Assembly (NCBI GenBank): GCA_965218235.1 | Contig: OZ244596.1 | Span: 1,922,001-1,986,000 of the forward strand | Reading direction: 5' to 3' | Length of the DNA stretch: 64,000 bases | Source of the DNA: CADCWK01 sp965218235 | GTDB lineage: Bacteria; Chloroflexota; Chloroflexia; Thermomicrobiales; UBA6265 | Part shown: positions 1 through 8,453 of the stretch, piece after piece | How positions within the stretch are numbered: position 1 is the stretch's first letter | How the letters are laid out: each line of letters begins with the position of its first letter | Position numbers and translations under genes: made by a program | Notes under the pieces: generated by a model | The model's input: the letters and a program-made list of their open reading frames with translations, nothing else | Told to the model about the DNA's origin: nothing | Databases searched by the model: none

Positions 1-1
1 C

Positions 2-103
2 ACCGGCATCACCCACCTGATCGTCGGCGTCGACGGACCGGACTACGACTTCGGCCCGCTCCGGGAGTTGATCCAGTGGCGGGACAGCCGTCAGGGCGCC
101 TGA
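2..103 (+). CDS. C-terminal fragment of a probable LLM-class (luciferase-like) F420-dependent oxidoreductase
   Basis: Only the last 33 codons lie in the window; the 5' part is upstream. The reading frame runs from base 2 to a TGA at 101-103. The tail contains HLIVGVDGPDYD followed by PLRELIQWRD, which resembles the C-terminal strand and helix of luciferase-like F420-dependent oxidoreductases, where a DYD-x-GPLRELV-x-WRD pattern is common. That family reduces or oxidises small substrates with coenzyme F420 in the cytoplasm. With so short a fragment the assignment is tentative. It converges with the universal stress gene, and a strong hairpin lies between the two. Confidence 0.4.
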   Translation, partial: TGITHLIVGVDGPDYDFGPLRELIQWRDSRQGA

Positions 104-131
104 TCGGAGCCGCATCGAACGAGCATGATCT

Positions 132-166
132 CGACGACCTCCGGACAACTCGTCCGGGGGTCGTCG
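132..166. terminator. Bidirectional terminator-like hairpin
   Basis: A 15 bp stem (132-146 with 152-166, one G-U pair on the RNA) closes a 5-base loop. It sits between two convergent genes, so it can serve both. No long U tract follows on either strand, so function is inferred from position and stem strength. Confidence 0.55.
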
Positions 167-195
167 CGTTCTGGCTGCGTCTTGGGAGGCGATCG

Positions 196-1125
196 TCAGG
201 ACGGGTTCGTCGAGTCGGGAGCCGGGTTGTCCGACGACTGGGTCCGGTCGTGGACGATCAGGACCGGCGACGGCGCTCGCCGGACGAGGTGCTCCGCCAC
301 GCTCTGGTCGACCAGGCGGCGGAAGCCGGTGTGGGCGCGGGAGGCGACGACGACGATGTCGGCCGGGTCGGCGAATTCGATCAGGGCCGGGATGGTGTCG
401 CCGATGATGACCCGGTGCTGGACGGTGACCGCGTCCGTCTCCAGCGCCAGCTCCTGCCGTTGGAGATAGGTTGCGGCCTGGTCGATCGCGATGTTGACCT
501 CGTCTGGGGCGACGCCTTCGGCCGGGCCGACGGGCTCGTCGTGGCCGAAGGGGGTCTCTTCGAGTTCTTCCTGGTCGACGACGTGGACGAGGATGATCGG
601 ACAGCCCAGGGTCTCGGCCAGCCGGCGGGCGACCGGAATCGCCCGCTCGGCCCGGCTGCCGCCGTCGAGCGGGACGACGATCCGCTCCGGGTAGCGCAGG
701 TCGTGGTCGGGCCGCAGGATCAGCGTCGGGCGCAGGCCGCGCCGGGAGACCTCGTCGGCGACGCTGCCGAACAGCGTGCGGCCCGCGACCCCGCGGCCCC
801 GCGTCGTCAGCAGCATCATGTCGGCCGTCTCGCTGGCGGCGATGATCTCGTCGACCGGATCACCGTAGCGGATCTCGACGGTGAGCCTGGGCTCGCCGCT
901 CCCCGAGAGCGCCATCGCGTCGAGCGTCTCCTCCCGGAAGCGGGCGCTCAGCTCAGCCCGCTCGGCGGTCCGCTGGCTCTCGGGGCGTTCGACCCGGCCG
1001 AATGGCCCGTTCGACTCGACGACGTGGATGACACGGTAGCACTGGGTAGCAATATGCCTGGCAAAAGCGGCGGCGGTCAGGGACGCGGGAGAACCATCGA
1101 GCGCGATCGCGATCTGGTGGTACAC
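196..1125 (-). CDS. Universal stress protein with two tandem UspA domains
   Basis: 309-residue cytoplasmic protein with two Usp folds. The first begins YHQIAIALDGSPAS and ends near TLILRPD (about residues 1-140); the second begins ERIVVPLDGG and ends PVLIVHD (about 145-300). The nucleotide-binding pattern G-2x-G-9x-G-S/T is visible in the first domain as TRGRGVAGRTLFGSVAD; the second has SRAHTGFRRLVDQSVAE, where the first glycine is replaced, so only one domain may bind ATP well. Tandem Usp proteins usually respond to starvation or redox stress. I chose the GTG at 1125 because GGGAGAGG lies a few bases upstream and the protein then starts at the first Usp strand; longer readings overlap the divergent carboxylase gene. 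Confidence 0.85.
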   Translation of the reverse strand: MYHQIAIALDGSPASLTAAAFARHIATQCYRVIHVVESNGPFGRVERPESQRTAERAELSARFREETLDAMALSGSGEPRLTVEIRYGDPVDEIIAASETADMMLLTTRGRGVAGRTLFGSVADEVSRRGLRPTLILRPDHDLRYPERIVVPLDGGSRAERAIPVARRLAETLGCPIILVHVVDQEELEETPFGHDEPVGPAEGVAPDEVNIAIDQAATYLQRQELALETDAVTVQHRVIIGDTIPALIEFADPADIVVVASRAHTGFRRLVDQSVAEHLVRRAPSPVLIVHDRTQSSDNPAPDSTNPS

Positions 1126-1308
1126 GGTTCTCGTCCCTCTCCCATCCCCATGGCCGCTGATCAGACCGGTCACGGACCTGAACCGGCGTGATTGCCTCAG
1201 GCAGGATAGCCTCTCCGGGTGCTGGTCACGGCAGGGCACGGATGATTCGGTAAGATTCTTCGATCCAGCGTCCTGGACACTCGTTGGCTCTACACGAACG
1301 GACGGTCT

Positions 1309-2925
1309 GTGACTTCTTCGCTTCCCACGCCACCGCACCCAGTCGAGCGTTCCGATGACGCTGTCCTGGAGCCCCCAACGAAGCCTCCACTCTCGAAGGC
1401 CAGACGACTCGCCGAGCGCGAGCGCGAACTCCAGAAGCAACACGCCGCCGCCAGCGAGCGTCAGGCTGGCCGGGGCAAGCGCGGCGCCCGCGAGCGGGTC
1501 CTTGCTCTGCTCGACCACGACACATTCACTGAGCTCGACGCGATGGTCCAGCACCGGGCCTCCGCCTTCGGCCTGGATCGCTCCCGCCCGTTCGGTGACG
1601 GCGTCGTGACCGGATTCGGCGAGATCGACGGCCGCCGTGTCGCCGTCTTCTCGCAGGACTTCACCGTCTTCGGTGGGTCGCTAGGCGAGGCCTACGCCGA
1701 GAAGATGGTCAAGCTGATGGACCTGGCGGGCCGCTACGGCTGCCCCATCATCGGCATCAACGACTCGGCCGGCGCCCGGATCCAGGAGGGGGTCGAGGGG
1801 CTGGCCGGCTACGGCGACGTCTTCTTCCGGAACGTCCGCCTGTCCGGTGTCGTCCCGCAGATCAGCATCATCGCCGGTCCGTGCGCCGGCGGGGCGGTTT
1901 ACTCGCCCGCCATGACGGACTTCATCTTCATGGTCCGTGGTACCAGCCAGATGTTCATCACTGGGCCGGACGTCATCAGAACGGTGACGGGCGAGACCGT
2001 CACCCAGGAGGATCTCGGCGGGGCCGACACCCACAGCCGGACGACCGGCGTCGCCCACTTCGAAGCCGACGACGAGGACGACCTCTTCGTCCAGGTCCGG
2101 GACCTGATGAGCTTCCTGCCGTCCAATAACCTTGATGACGCCCCGACCCGCGACCCCGGTGCGGACGACCATGACCGGCCGGCGCTCGACACGCTAGTCC
2201 CCGAAGAGTCGAACCGGCCCTACGACATGCACGACATTCTGGCCGAGGTGCTGGACGAGGATAGCTTCTTCGAGTCCCAGGCGCTCCACGCGGGCAACAT
2301 CATCACCGGCTTCGCCCGGCTGGACGGCCGCTCGGTCGCCGTCGTCGCCAATCAGCCGAAGGTACTGGCCGGAACGCTCGACATCGACGCCAGCATCAAG
2401 GGCGCCCGGTTCATCCGGTTCTGCGACGCCTTCAATGTTCCGCTGATCTCGTTCGTGGACGTGCCCGGCTTCCTGCCGGGGATCGAGCAGGAGTACCGCG
2501 GGATCATCCGGCACGGATCGAAGCTGCTCTACGCCTACGCGGAGGCGACGGTCCCGAAGTTGACCGTCATCACGCGCAAGGCCTACGGCGGCGCCTACGT
2601 CGTGATGTGCTCGAAGCACCTCGGAGCCGACCTCAATCTCGCCTGGCCGCAGGCGGAGATCGCGGTGATGGGGCCGGAGGCCGCAGTCGGGCTGCTGTTC
2701 CGCCGCGAGCTGGCCGCCGCCGAGGACGCCGATGATCGCCGGCGTGAGCTGGTCGGGCAGTACGAGGAGTTGTTCGCGAGTCCGTACCAGGCGGCCTCCC
2801 GTGGCTACATCGACGCCGTCATCCCGCCCCGCCAGACCCGTGCCCGGCTGATCGAGGGCCTGGCGCTGGCCGCCACGAAGCGCGAGACAGGCCCGGCCCG
2901 AAAGCACGGGAACATCCCGCTGTGA
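1309..2925 (+). CDS. pccB: Acyl-CoA (propionyl-CoA) carboxylase carboxyltransferase beta subunit
   Basis: 538 residues, the usual length of PccB/AccD5-type subunits. It transfers the carboxyl group from carboxybiotin to propionyl-CoA (or acetyl-CoA), giving methylmalonyl-CoA, in complex with a biotin-carrying alpha subunit that is not in this window. Two crotonase-fold halves are seen: the N-terminal half with the oxyanion loop around GPCAGGAVYSPAMTDF (about 185-200) and the C-terminal half with FVDVPGFLPGIEQEYRG and RKAYGGAYVVM (about 385-435). An early charged helix (RLAERERELQKQ) is typical. The start is a GTG with only a weak GGACGG upstream. The next gene, 27 bases downstream, is an epsilon-like subunit. 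Together with the mutase and epimerase nearby it forms the propionate-to-succinyl-CoA route. Choice of propionyl over acetyl substrate is inference. Confidence 0.93.
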   Translation: MTSSLPTPPHPVERSDDAVLEPPTKPPLSKARRLAERERELQKQHAAASERQAGRGKRGARERVLALLDHDTFTELDAMVQHRASAFGLDRSRPFGDGVVTGFGEIDGRRVAVFSQDFTVFGGSLGEAYAEKMVKLMDLAGRYGCPIIGINDSAGARIQEGVEGLAGYGDVFFRNVRLSGVVPQISIIAGPCAGGAVYSPAMTDFIFMVRGTSQMFITGPDVIRTVTGETVTQEDLGGADTHSRTTGVAHFEADDEDDLFVQVRDLMSFLPSNNLDDAPTRDPGADDHDRPALDTLVPEESNRPYDMHDILAEVLDEDSFFESQALHAGNIITGFARLDGRSVAVVANQPKVLAGTLDIDASIKGARFIRFCDAFNVPLISFVDVPGFLPGIEQEYRGIIRHGSKLLYAYAEATVPKLTVITRKAYGGAYVVMCSKHLGADLNLAWPQAEIAVMGPEAAVGLLFRRELAAAEDADDRRRELVGQYEELFASPYQAASRGYIDAVIPPRQTRARLIEGLALAATKRETGPARKHGNIPL

Positions 2926-2952
2926 CGGCGGCAGGTAGGGGAGTGTGCGCCG

Positions 2953-3225
2953 ATGCGTGACGATGAGCCAGGAGTGGAGCTGTCTCTGGCGATCTCACCC
3001 GAACCAACGCGGACCGAGCGCGACGCCGTCATCGCGGCCCTTGTGGCGCTGGGTCGTCGCCGACCGCCGGCAACGCCAGCGAGCAGGGTCAGACGCACGG
3101 GATGGCAGACGATGGCGCGGCGTGAGGCGATCGGTGTTGGGAGCAATGATCCTGGCTGGTCGTCGGACGATTCCGAACGGGCGATGTCCGGCCGTAAGAC
3201 GACCGGCCCTGAAGGGACCGGCTGA
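2953..3225 (+). CDS. Acyl-CoA carboxylase epsilon-like small subunit
   Basis: 90-residue protein directly behind pccB. The N-terminal part contains LAISPEPTRTERDAVIAAL, which matches the P-x-P-T/S-x-E-E-x-A-A-V-x-A-A-L core of the actinobacterial acyl-CoA carboxylase epsilon family, and the middle has a W-x-x-x-A-R-R-E-A stretch also seen there. In that family the small protein binds and stimulates the beta subunit. AGGTAGGGGAG lies about 8-13 bases before the ATG. The last codons and the TGA stop come from repeat copy A (3203-3335), so the C-terminus (after about residue 80) is probably altered from its ancestral form. Function is inferred from sequence pattern and position. Confidence 0.6.
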   Translation: MRDDEPGVELSLAISPEPTRTERDAVIAALVALGRRRPPATPASRVRRTGWQTMARREAIGVGSNDPGWSSDDSERAMSGRKTTGPEGTG

Positions 3226-3335
3226 ACGACATTGGTTGCGGGCCGTTTGTCCAATCGGGCGTCACGGTGATCCTGACTGGACGGGGGTGCTCTATGCCGA
3301 GCGAAACGTCGTTGAGTCCGGCCCGTTCACGGCCG
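3203..3335. repeat. 134 bp inverted-hairpin repeat, copy A
   Basis: The left end (3203-3235) is CCGGCCCTGAAGGGACCGG followed by CTGAACGACATT. The right end (about 3304-3335) is the same unit on the minus strand with six or so changes. Each end folds into a CCGG-stem hairpin with a short loop and a conserved tail ending in AACGACRT. The 70 bases between the ends are not shared with the other copies. It occupies the gap between the epsilon-like gene and a converging gene. Confidence 0.7.
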
Positions 3336-3364
3336 GACATCGCCGGACGATGCCAGATATCAGC

Positions 3365-3751
3365 TTACTCCGACTGCTGTCCCTCATTGCCGGGAAGCCC
3401 ACCTGACGGCGCCGGCACCCAGCGGGCCGCCTGTGGATAGGGAGGCAGAGATGTCGGCCGGGTGTTTGGGGCGTAGTTGACGCCGGCCGGCGCCGAGGGT
3501 TCGGTCCGCTCGGTCGCCCCTGAGGACGCTGGCGTTCCCGGGACCTCGGACCAGCGGGTCGTCGCCAGGTCGCCGAGGAACGTCGAGAGTTGCTGGAGGT
3601 CCGCCGCGCTGACGGCCGACTCGCGGGCGACGCCATCGACCCAGGTATCGACGAAGACCTGACTGCCGGAGCGGCGGAAGCTGACGATCACCCGACGCGA
3701 CTGGTCGGTCAGCGAGACGGACATGGTGCGGTCGATTGGCACAGCGGGCAT
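3365..3751 (-). CDS. Hypothetical protein with a small beta-rich N-terminal domain and Pro/Ser-rich tail
   Basis: I do not recognise this protein. The first part reads MSVSLTDQSRRVIVSFRRSG and VFVDTWVDGVARESAVSA, suggesting four or so short strands that might bind nucleic acid or form a small barrel; the second part (after about residue 75) is rich in Pro, Ser, Thr and ends in a disordered tail. The start is uncertain: the ATG at 3751 has GAGG touching it, and the ATG at 3724 has no Shine-Dalgarno. It converges with the carboxylase genes across repeat copy A. A TACTAT box about 100 bases upstream could be its -10. No signal peptide or membrane segment is seen. Confidence 0.45.
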   Translation of the reverse strand: MPAVPIDRTMSVSLTDQSRRVIVSFRRSGSQVFVDTWVDGVARESAVSAADLQQLSTFLGDLATTRWSEVPGTPASSGATERTEPSAPAGVNYAPNTRPTSLPPYPQAARWVPAPSGGLPGNEGQQSE

Positions 3752-3918
3752 CCTCAATCGGCGTCGGTCGGTTCGGTACGACGATTCCGTGCGCGAGATG
3801 CTTCGCACGTATCGCGTGCGGTCACATCGTCATTGAATCTGTGCGTCCTATAGTACCGGAGGATTGTCATTCAGACACGTGGACTAGCCCGATCGGATGG
3901 CATGGCGAGACCGATCGG

Positions 3919-4512
3919 CTATCGGATGCCAGGCCTGAACGGGAAGTGGCGGGCGGTAACCAGTTCCTGGACATGGTCGGCGGCCTTGATGATGGCGGCA
4001 TGGAGGGCCGGATCGGTCTGCTCCAATCCTGATGCCGCCAACTCGTCTTCGTCCCGGAGCGAGAGGTAGCCGTCCGGGTTGCCGATCACGTCGAGGAAGA
4101 GGTCGTGCCAGATCAACCGGGGCCTCACGTCGCCCTGTTCGATCCGGGCCGGGTAAGTGACGTTGGCGTACCAGCCGCGCAACTCGTCCGTCTCCGGGTC
4201 GTGGACGGCGAAGCAGTTGAACGGGAACCGGGCCGAGAAGATCTCGATCAGGCGGTCGCCGGTGTGGAAGGTCAGGCCGCCGAGGTCGACGGTCCGGTTG
4301 ACCCATCGCGCCTCGGTGATGAGCCAGTCCGGCTGGTCCGGGTTGGGCTGGACGACGCCAGGGTAGCTGACGACGTGCTCGCCGGCCGGATCGAGTTTGA
4401 CGATCTCGATCTTCGTGCCGGGGCGAAGATCGGGGAGGGCGACCGGCGGGCCGAAGGCCGGGTCCAGCGGGAATGCGTCCATCGTGGTCAGGACGGGCTG
4501 ATGTGGTTGCAT
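3919..4512 (-). CDS. DUF402 family protein
   Basis: 197 residues. The core GDRLIEIFSARFPFNCFAVHD, followed by RGWYANVTYPAR and RLIWHDLFLDVIGNPDGYLSL, is the DUF402/FomD-like fold, in which conserved Tyr, Asn, Asp and Lys/Arg residues line an open barrel that in characterised members hydrolyses nucleoside di- or triphosphates with divalent metal. Conserved D-x-x-x-D and W-Y-x-N patterns are present, so activity is plausible. The ATG at 4512 is preferred because GAGG sits five bases before it; the longer ATG at 4557 has no such site. It lies downstream of the phosphohexomutase on the same strand, about 65 bases apart, and is likely co-transcribed. The real substrate is unknown. Confidence 0.7.
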   Translation of the reverse strand: MQPHQPVLTTMDAFPLDPAFGPPVALPDLRPGTKIEIVKLDPAGEHVVSYPGVVQPNPDQPDWLITEARWVNRTVDLGGLTFHTGDRLIEIFSARFPFNCFAVHDPETDELRGWYANVTYPARIEQGDVRPRLIWHDLFLDVIGNPDGYLSLRDEDELAASGLEQTDPALHAAIIKAADHVQELVTARHFPFRPGIR

Positions 4513-4576
4513 GGGATCCTCGGACCAGGGCCAACGCTCGGCGCCGGTCGTGTTCATGTCGTCGTCCGGGATCGGA

Positions 4577-5935
4577 TCAGGAGTGGACCATCGCCAGCAC
4601 TTCGTCCGTGCGCCGTCCGATCGCGCCCTTGTCGTCGGTCTCGACGTTCAGCCGGAGGAGCGGCTGCGTGTTGGATGAGCGCAGGCTGAACCACCAGTCC
4701 CGGAAGCCGACTGTCAGGCCATCGAGGTGATCGATCACCGCGCCCCCGGCGGCGTAGTGCTCCTCGACCGTCTGCAGGACGCGGGCCGGGTCGACGACCT
4801 CGGTATTGATCTCGCCGGAGCGGGCCCGGGTGTCGATCGGCTCGACGACGGCCGAGACCGGAGTGTTGGCGATCGAGACCAGCTCCAGGACCTTGAGGCA
4901 GGCCAGCAGGCCGGAGTCGGCGTACCAGTTATCGCGGAAGTAGAAGTGGCCCGAGTGCTCGCCGCCGAAGACGGCGTCGCGCTCGCGCATCAGGGCCTTG
5001 ATGAAGCTGTGGCCGACCCGGCTGCGGATGGCGGTGCCGCCGTCCCGCTCGATCGTCTCCGGGACGCTGCGCGAGCAGACGAGGTTGTAGACGATCGACG
5101 CGCCAGGGTTCTTGCTCAGCATCGAGATGCTGACCATCGCCGTCGTGATGTCGCCGCCGATGAAGTCGCCCTTCTCATCGATCAGGAACATCCGGTCGGC
5201 GTCGCCGTCGAAGGCGACGCCGAGGTCGCAGCGCTGCTCGACGACGACGCGGCGGAGCTCGGCGGTGTTCTCCGGCTCGATCGGGTTGGCCTCGTGGTTG
5301 GGAAACGTGCCGTCCAGCTCGAAGTAGAGCGGGACCACCTCGATGGGGAGCTGGTCGAAGACAGGCGGCGTCATCCGTCCGGCCATCCCGTTGCCAGCGT
5401 CGATGGCGACCTTGAGCGGCCGGATGCTCGCGACGTCGATCTGGCCGAGCATGAAGGTGGCGAAGTCGGACAGGATGTCGCGCTGGGTCAGGTCACCCCG
5501 GTGGTCCGTTGGGTCGGCGAAGTCGTTGGCGACGACCAGATCGCGGATCTGGCCGATGCCCTCGTCCATCGAGATGGCGCGGGCCTCCTCGCGGCAGATC
5601 TTGAAGCCGTTGTACTGGGCCGGGTTGTGGGAAGCGGTGATCATCACGCCGGCCGGGAAGCCGTAGCGGCCGACGGCAAAGTAGAGGGCATCGGTGCTGA
5701 CCAGGCCGAGGTCGGTCACGTCGGCGCCGGCGTCGCGGATGCCGTCGATCAGGGCGGCCGAGAGGGCCTCCCCGGAGAGCCGCATGTCGCGGCCGACGGC
5801 GACGCTGGCGGGCTTGAGGTATTCGACCATCGCCCGGCCGATCCGGTAGGCGATGTCGGGCGTGAGCTCGGGCCCGACGACCCCACGGATGTCGTAGGCC
5901 TTGAACAGTGACGCGATCGTGGCGTTGTCGGTCAT
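4577..5935 (-). CDS. manB: Phosphomannomutase/phosphoglucomutase (alpha-D-phosphohexomutase)
   Basis: 452 residues, normal for the family. It interconverts mannose-6-P/mannose-1-P or glucose-6-P/glucose-1-P, feeding nucleotide sugars for cell-wall and exopolysaccharide synthesis. Visible motifs: KAYDIRG at the N-terminus, the phosphoserine loop TASHNP (about residue 110), the metal loop FDGDADR (about 240), the sugar-specificity loop GGEHSGH (about 320) and a C-terminal phosphate-binding RSSNTQPLLRLN. The GEHSGH form is typical of enzymes with dual Man/Glc use. The ATG at 5935 has GGGGAG seven bases upstream; the longer open frame upstream has no family similarity. Start of a two-gene unit with the DUF402 gene. 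Confidence 0.93.
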   Translation of the reverse strand: MTDNATIASLFKAYDIRGVVGPELTPDIAYRIGRAMVEYLKPASVAVGRDMRLSGEALSAALIDGIRDAGADVTDLGLVSTDALYFAVGRYGFPAGVMITASHNPAQYNGFKICREEARAISMDEGIGQIRDLVVANDFADPTDHRGDLTQRDILSDFATFMLGQIDVASIRPLKVAIDAGNGMAGRMTPPVFDQLPIEVVPLYFELDGTFPNHEANPIEPENTAELRRVVVEQRCDLGVAFDGDADRMFLIDEKGDFIGGDITTAMVSISMLSKNPGASIVYNLVCSRSVPETIERDGGTAIRSRVGHSFIKALMRERDAVFGGEHSGHFYFRDNWYADSGLLACLKVLELVSIANTPVSAVVEPIDTRARSGEINTEVVDPARVLQTVEEHYAAGGAVIDHLDGLTVGFRDWWFSLRSSNTQPLLRLNVETDDKGAIGRRTDEVLAMVHS

Positions 5936-6104
5936 CGGAACTCCCCGGGCGAGCGGCATACAGGATGTCGGCAGACATGAATCACGTCTGGTCGGGTGCG
6001 GCGGCATGGTGGCACGCGGACTATCCCCGGCGCAATTCGCTGGCCGGAATCCTGGGCGCTCTGAATATCGCATCAGCTGGCCTGGTTTGGTTCCGCGGCG
6101 ATGC

Positions 6105-6238
6105 CCGGCCATACCTGGCCCGGCTGAACGACATGGGTCACGAAGCAGATGGCTGTTAGCACAGCTCCGAGATCCGGTTTGGGATGATAGCGATCATCGC
6201 CGGAACCGATGTCATTCAGCCGGTCCCTTCAGGACCGG
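6105..6238. repeat. 134 bp inverted-hairpin repeat, copy B
   Basis: The left end starts CCGGCCATACCTGGCCCGG and continues CTGAACGACAT; the right end, read on the minus strand, is CCGGTCCTGAAGGGACCGG then CTGAATGACAT. This is the best-preserved copy and gives the consensus of the family. It fills most of the 326-base gap between the phosphohexomutase and mutase genes; nothing else is seen in that gap. Confidence 0.75.
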
Positions 6239-6261
6239 CGCGGGTACTGATCAGCGCCGCG

Positions 6262-7869
6262 TCAGCTCGGCCGGTACTCGCCGAAGACGCCACGCAGCGC
6301 GTCGCAGACCTGGCCCAGGGTCGCGCCCGCCTGGAGGGCCAGTTTCATAGGCGGGAGGAGGTTGGCGTCTCCCTGAGCGGTGCACGCCACGTCCGCCATC
6401 GCCGCGCCGACTGTGGCTGGATCCTGAGCCGACTTGTACGCGGTCGTCCGGGCGATCTGGCGGGCGACGGCGTCCTGGTCGATCCGCTGGATCGGGACGG
6501 ACGCCTCGTCCCCCTGGCTGACGAACCGGTTGACGCCGACGATGACGTCCTCGCCGCGCTCGCGCCGGAGCTCCTTGCGGTAGGCGCTGTCGCCGATCGC
6601 GTTCTGAACGAAGCCGCGCTCCGTCGCCGCGACCGCGCCTCCCTGCTTGGCGATCTGGTCCAGCCATTCCCGCGCCCCGGTCTCCAGCGCGTCGGTCAGG
6701 GCCTCGACGAAGTACGAGCCACCGAGCGGGTCGACCGTGTCGGCGACGCCGGTCTCCTCGGCGACGATCTGCTGGGTCCGGAGGGCAATCGTCGCGGCCT
6801 GTTCGGTCGGCAGGGCGAGGGCCTCGTCGTAGCCGTTGGCGTGGAGGCTCTGCGTCCCGCCCAGGACCGCCGCCAGCGCCTGGTAGGCGACCCGGACGAT
6901 GTTGTTGAGCGGCTGCTGGGCGGTCAGGGTGACGCCGCCGGTCTGGCTGTGGAAGCGGAGCATCATCGACTTCGGGTCCGTCGCGCCGAACTCGTCGCGG
7001 ACGATCCGGGCCCACATCCGCCGGGCGGCCCGGAGCTTGGCGACCTCCTCGAACAGGTTGTTGTGGATCGCGAAGAAGAAGCTCATCCGGGGGGCGACCT
7101 GGTCGACGTGCAGCCCGGCGGCCTCGGCGGCCCGGAGGTAGGCGATCCCGTTGGCGAGCGTCAGCCCGATCTCCTGGGCGGCCGTGGCGCCGGCCTCGCG
7201 GATGTGGTAACCGCTGACCGAGATCGTGTTCCAGTTCGGCAGGTGCTCGGCGCAGTAGGCAAACGAGTCGGTTACCAGCCGCATGGATGGCCGGGGCGGG
7301 AAGATGTACGTCCCGCGGGCGCTGTACTCCTTGAGGATGTCGTTCTGGATCGTCCCGCCCAGCGTCTTCGGGTCGACGCCATGCTCCTCGGCGACGATCT
7401 GGTACATCAGCAGCAGGACTGAGGCGGGCGCGTTGATCGTCATCGAGGTCGTGACGGTGGACTGGTCGATCCCGTCGAACAGCCGCCGCATGTCGTCGAG
7501 CGTGCTGATGGGGACGCCGACGCGGCCGACCTCGCCGAAGGCCCGGTCGTCGTCGCTGTCGATCCCGAGCTGGGTTGGCAGGTCGAGCGCGACGCTGAGC
7601 CCGGTCTGGCCCCGCTCCAGCAGCAGGCGGTAGCGCCGGTTGCTCTCCTCGGCGGAGGTGAAGCCGGCGTACTGGCGCATCGTCCAGCGCCGCCCGCGGT
7701 ACATCGTCGGGTAGACCCCGCGTGTGAACGGGTAAGCGCCTGGCTCCCCCAGCTCGCCGTCCCAGTCGTCGTAGACGGGCTCGATCTCGTAACCGGAGTC
7801 GGTCGTGACCGGCGGTGGGGTCAGCTTCGGTGGCTTGCTTTCAGTCTTGCCCGTGGCGGTGTCGGTCAT
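6262..7869 (-). CDS. Methylmalonyl-CoA mutase (acyl-CoA mutase) large subunit, substrate-binding domain only
   Basis: 535 residues, equal to the TIM-barrel half of MutB without the C-terminal cobalamin domain. Together with a separate B12-binding subunit (not in this window) it isomerises (R)-methylmalonyl-CoA to succinyl-CoA by a radical mechanism. Family landmarks: RGVYPTMYRGRRWTMRQYAG near residue 50, FDLPTQ-like ALDLPTQLG, TMTINAPA-like TSMTINAPA, FPPRPSMRLVTDSF, SISGYHIREAGA-like SVSGYHIREAGA, FHSQTGGVTLTAQQP and GGTQSLHANGYDEA. The residues that separate methylmalonyl from isobutyryl or hydroxyisobutyryl mutases are subtle, so another acyl-CoA is possible. I chose ATG 7869 (GAGG six bases upstream) over ATG 7881. 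No B12 domain, no MeaB chaperone next to it. Confidence 0.9.
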   Translation of the reverse strand: MTDTATGKTESKPPKLTPPPVTTDSGYEIEPVYDDWDGELGEPGAYPFTRGVYPTMYRGRRWTMRQYAGFTSAEESNRRYRLLLERGQTGLSVALDLPTQLGIDSDDDRAFGEVGRVGVPISTLDDMRRLFDGIDQSTVTTSMTINAPASVLLLMYQIVAEEHGVDPKTLGGTIQNDILKEYSARGTYIFPPRPSMRLVTDSFAYCAEHLPNWNTISVSGYHIREAGATAAQEIGLTLANGIAYLRAAEAAGLHVDQVAPRMSFFFAIHNNLFEEVAKLRAARRMWARIVRDEFGATDPKSMMLRFHSQTGGVTLTAQQPLNNIVRVAYQALAAVLGGTQSLHANGYDEALALPTEQAATIALRTQQIVAEETGVADTVDPLGGSYFVEALTDALETGAREWLDQIAKQGGAVAATERGFVQNAIGDSAYRKELRRERGEDVIVGVNRFVSQGDEASVPIQRIDQDAVARQIARTTAYKSAQDPATVGAAMADVACTAQGDANLLPPMKLALQAGATLGQVCDALRGVFGEYRPS

Positions 7870-7943
7870 CGGCGGCCTCATTCCGGGTACCTGCGAATCG
7901 CTCGATAGAGTCTACGCGCTAGGTCGTGGAGGGCGTGTGAGTG

Positions 7944-7973
7944 GTGACGTAACCGGTGTTCGCCGAATACACT
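7944..7973 (+). promoter_or_regulatory. Candidate promoter of the toxin-antitoxin operon
   Basis: GTGACG (7944-7949) and TACACT (7968-7973) are 18 bases apart, about 35 bases before the antitoxin start. A short leader suits an autoregulated toxin-antitoxin pair. Pattern only. Confidence 0.35.
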
Positions 7974-8009
7974 TGGGACGAGCAGGACGCGAGTATTGGA
8001 GGTGACGCG

Positions 8010-8453
8010 ATGGTCGCAAAGCGCTGGGCCGCGGACGATCTGGGCGGCCACATCATGGAACTCCTCGATCAGGTCGCGAAAGACGGACCACAGACTATTC
8101 AGGACGGCACGGGGCGGCTCTTCGATGTCATGTCGCGCGAGAGCAGAGACATGGACAAGACTTCAGGGCCGGGCGATAGCAATCGTCTGAATGAGTATCT
8201 TCAGAGGAAAGCAGCCGAACGCTCAGGCATGACCGCCGAGGAAATACGTGAGGATGACGAGTTCTACGACGAGTTCCAGCAGAGTCTGGACGAAATTCGT
8301 CGAGAGCCTGACTTGAATCGTGAGCGTCGGAGTTCGTTCGAGGATGTCGAGGATTTGCCGGACGACGAGTTCGAGCGCCAGTATGGAGCGAGGACTCCTG
8401 AGGAGGAATTGGCGGCAAGCTGGTATCGGCCGAGGGCCGGAACATCCCGATGA
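8010..8453 (+). CDS. Antitoxin-like protein (Phd/YefM-type N-terminus) of a VapBC-like pair
   Basis: 147 residues with GGAGG eight bases before the ATG. The N-terminal 45 residues (KRWAADDLGGHIMELLDQVAKDG then PQTIQDGTG) follow the Phd/YefM antitoxin plan, in which a small DNA-binding domain autoregulates the operon. The rest is very acidic and probably helical or disordered (EEIREDDEFYDEF, SFEDVEDLPDDEFERQYG) and is longer than the usual 30-residue toxin-wrapping tail. It overlaps the PIN gene by four bases (ATGA), so the two are translationally coupled. The role as antitoxin is inferred from fold resemblance and context. Confidence 0.65.
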   Translation: MVAKRWAADDLGGHIMELLDQVAKDGPQTIQDGTGRLFDVMSRESRDMDKTSGPGDSNRLNEYLQRKAAERSGMTAEEIREDDEFYDEFQQSLDEIRREPDLNRERRSSFEDVEDLPDDEFERQYGARTPEEELAASWYRPRAGTSR

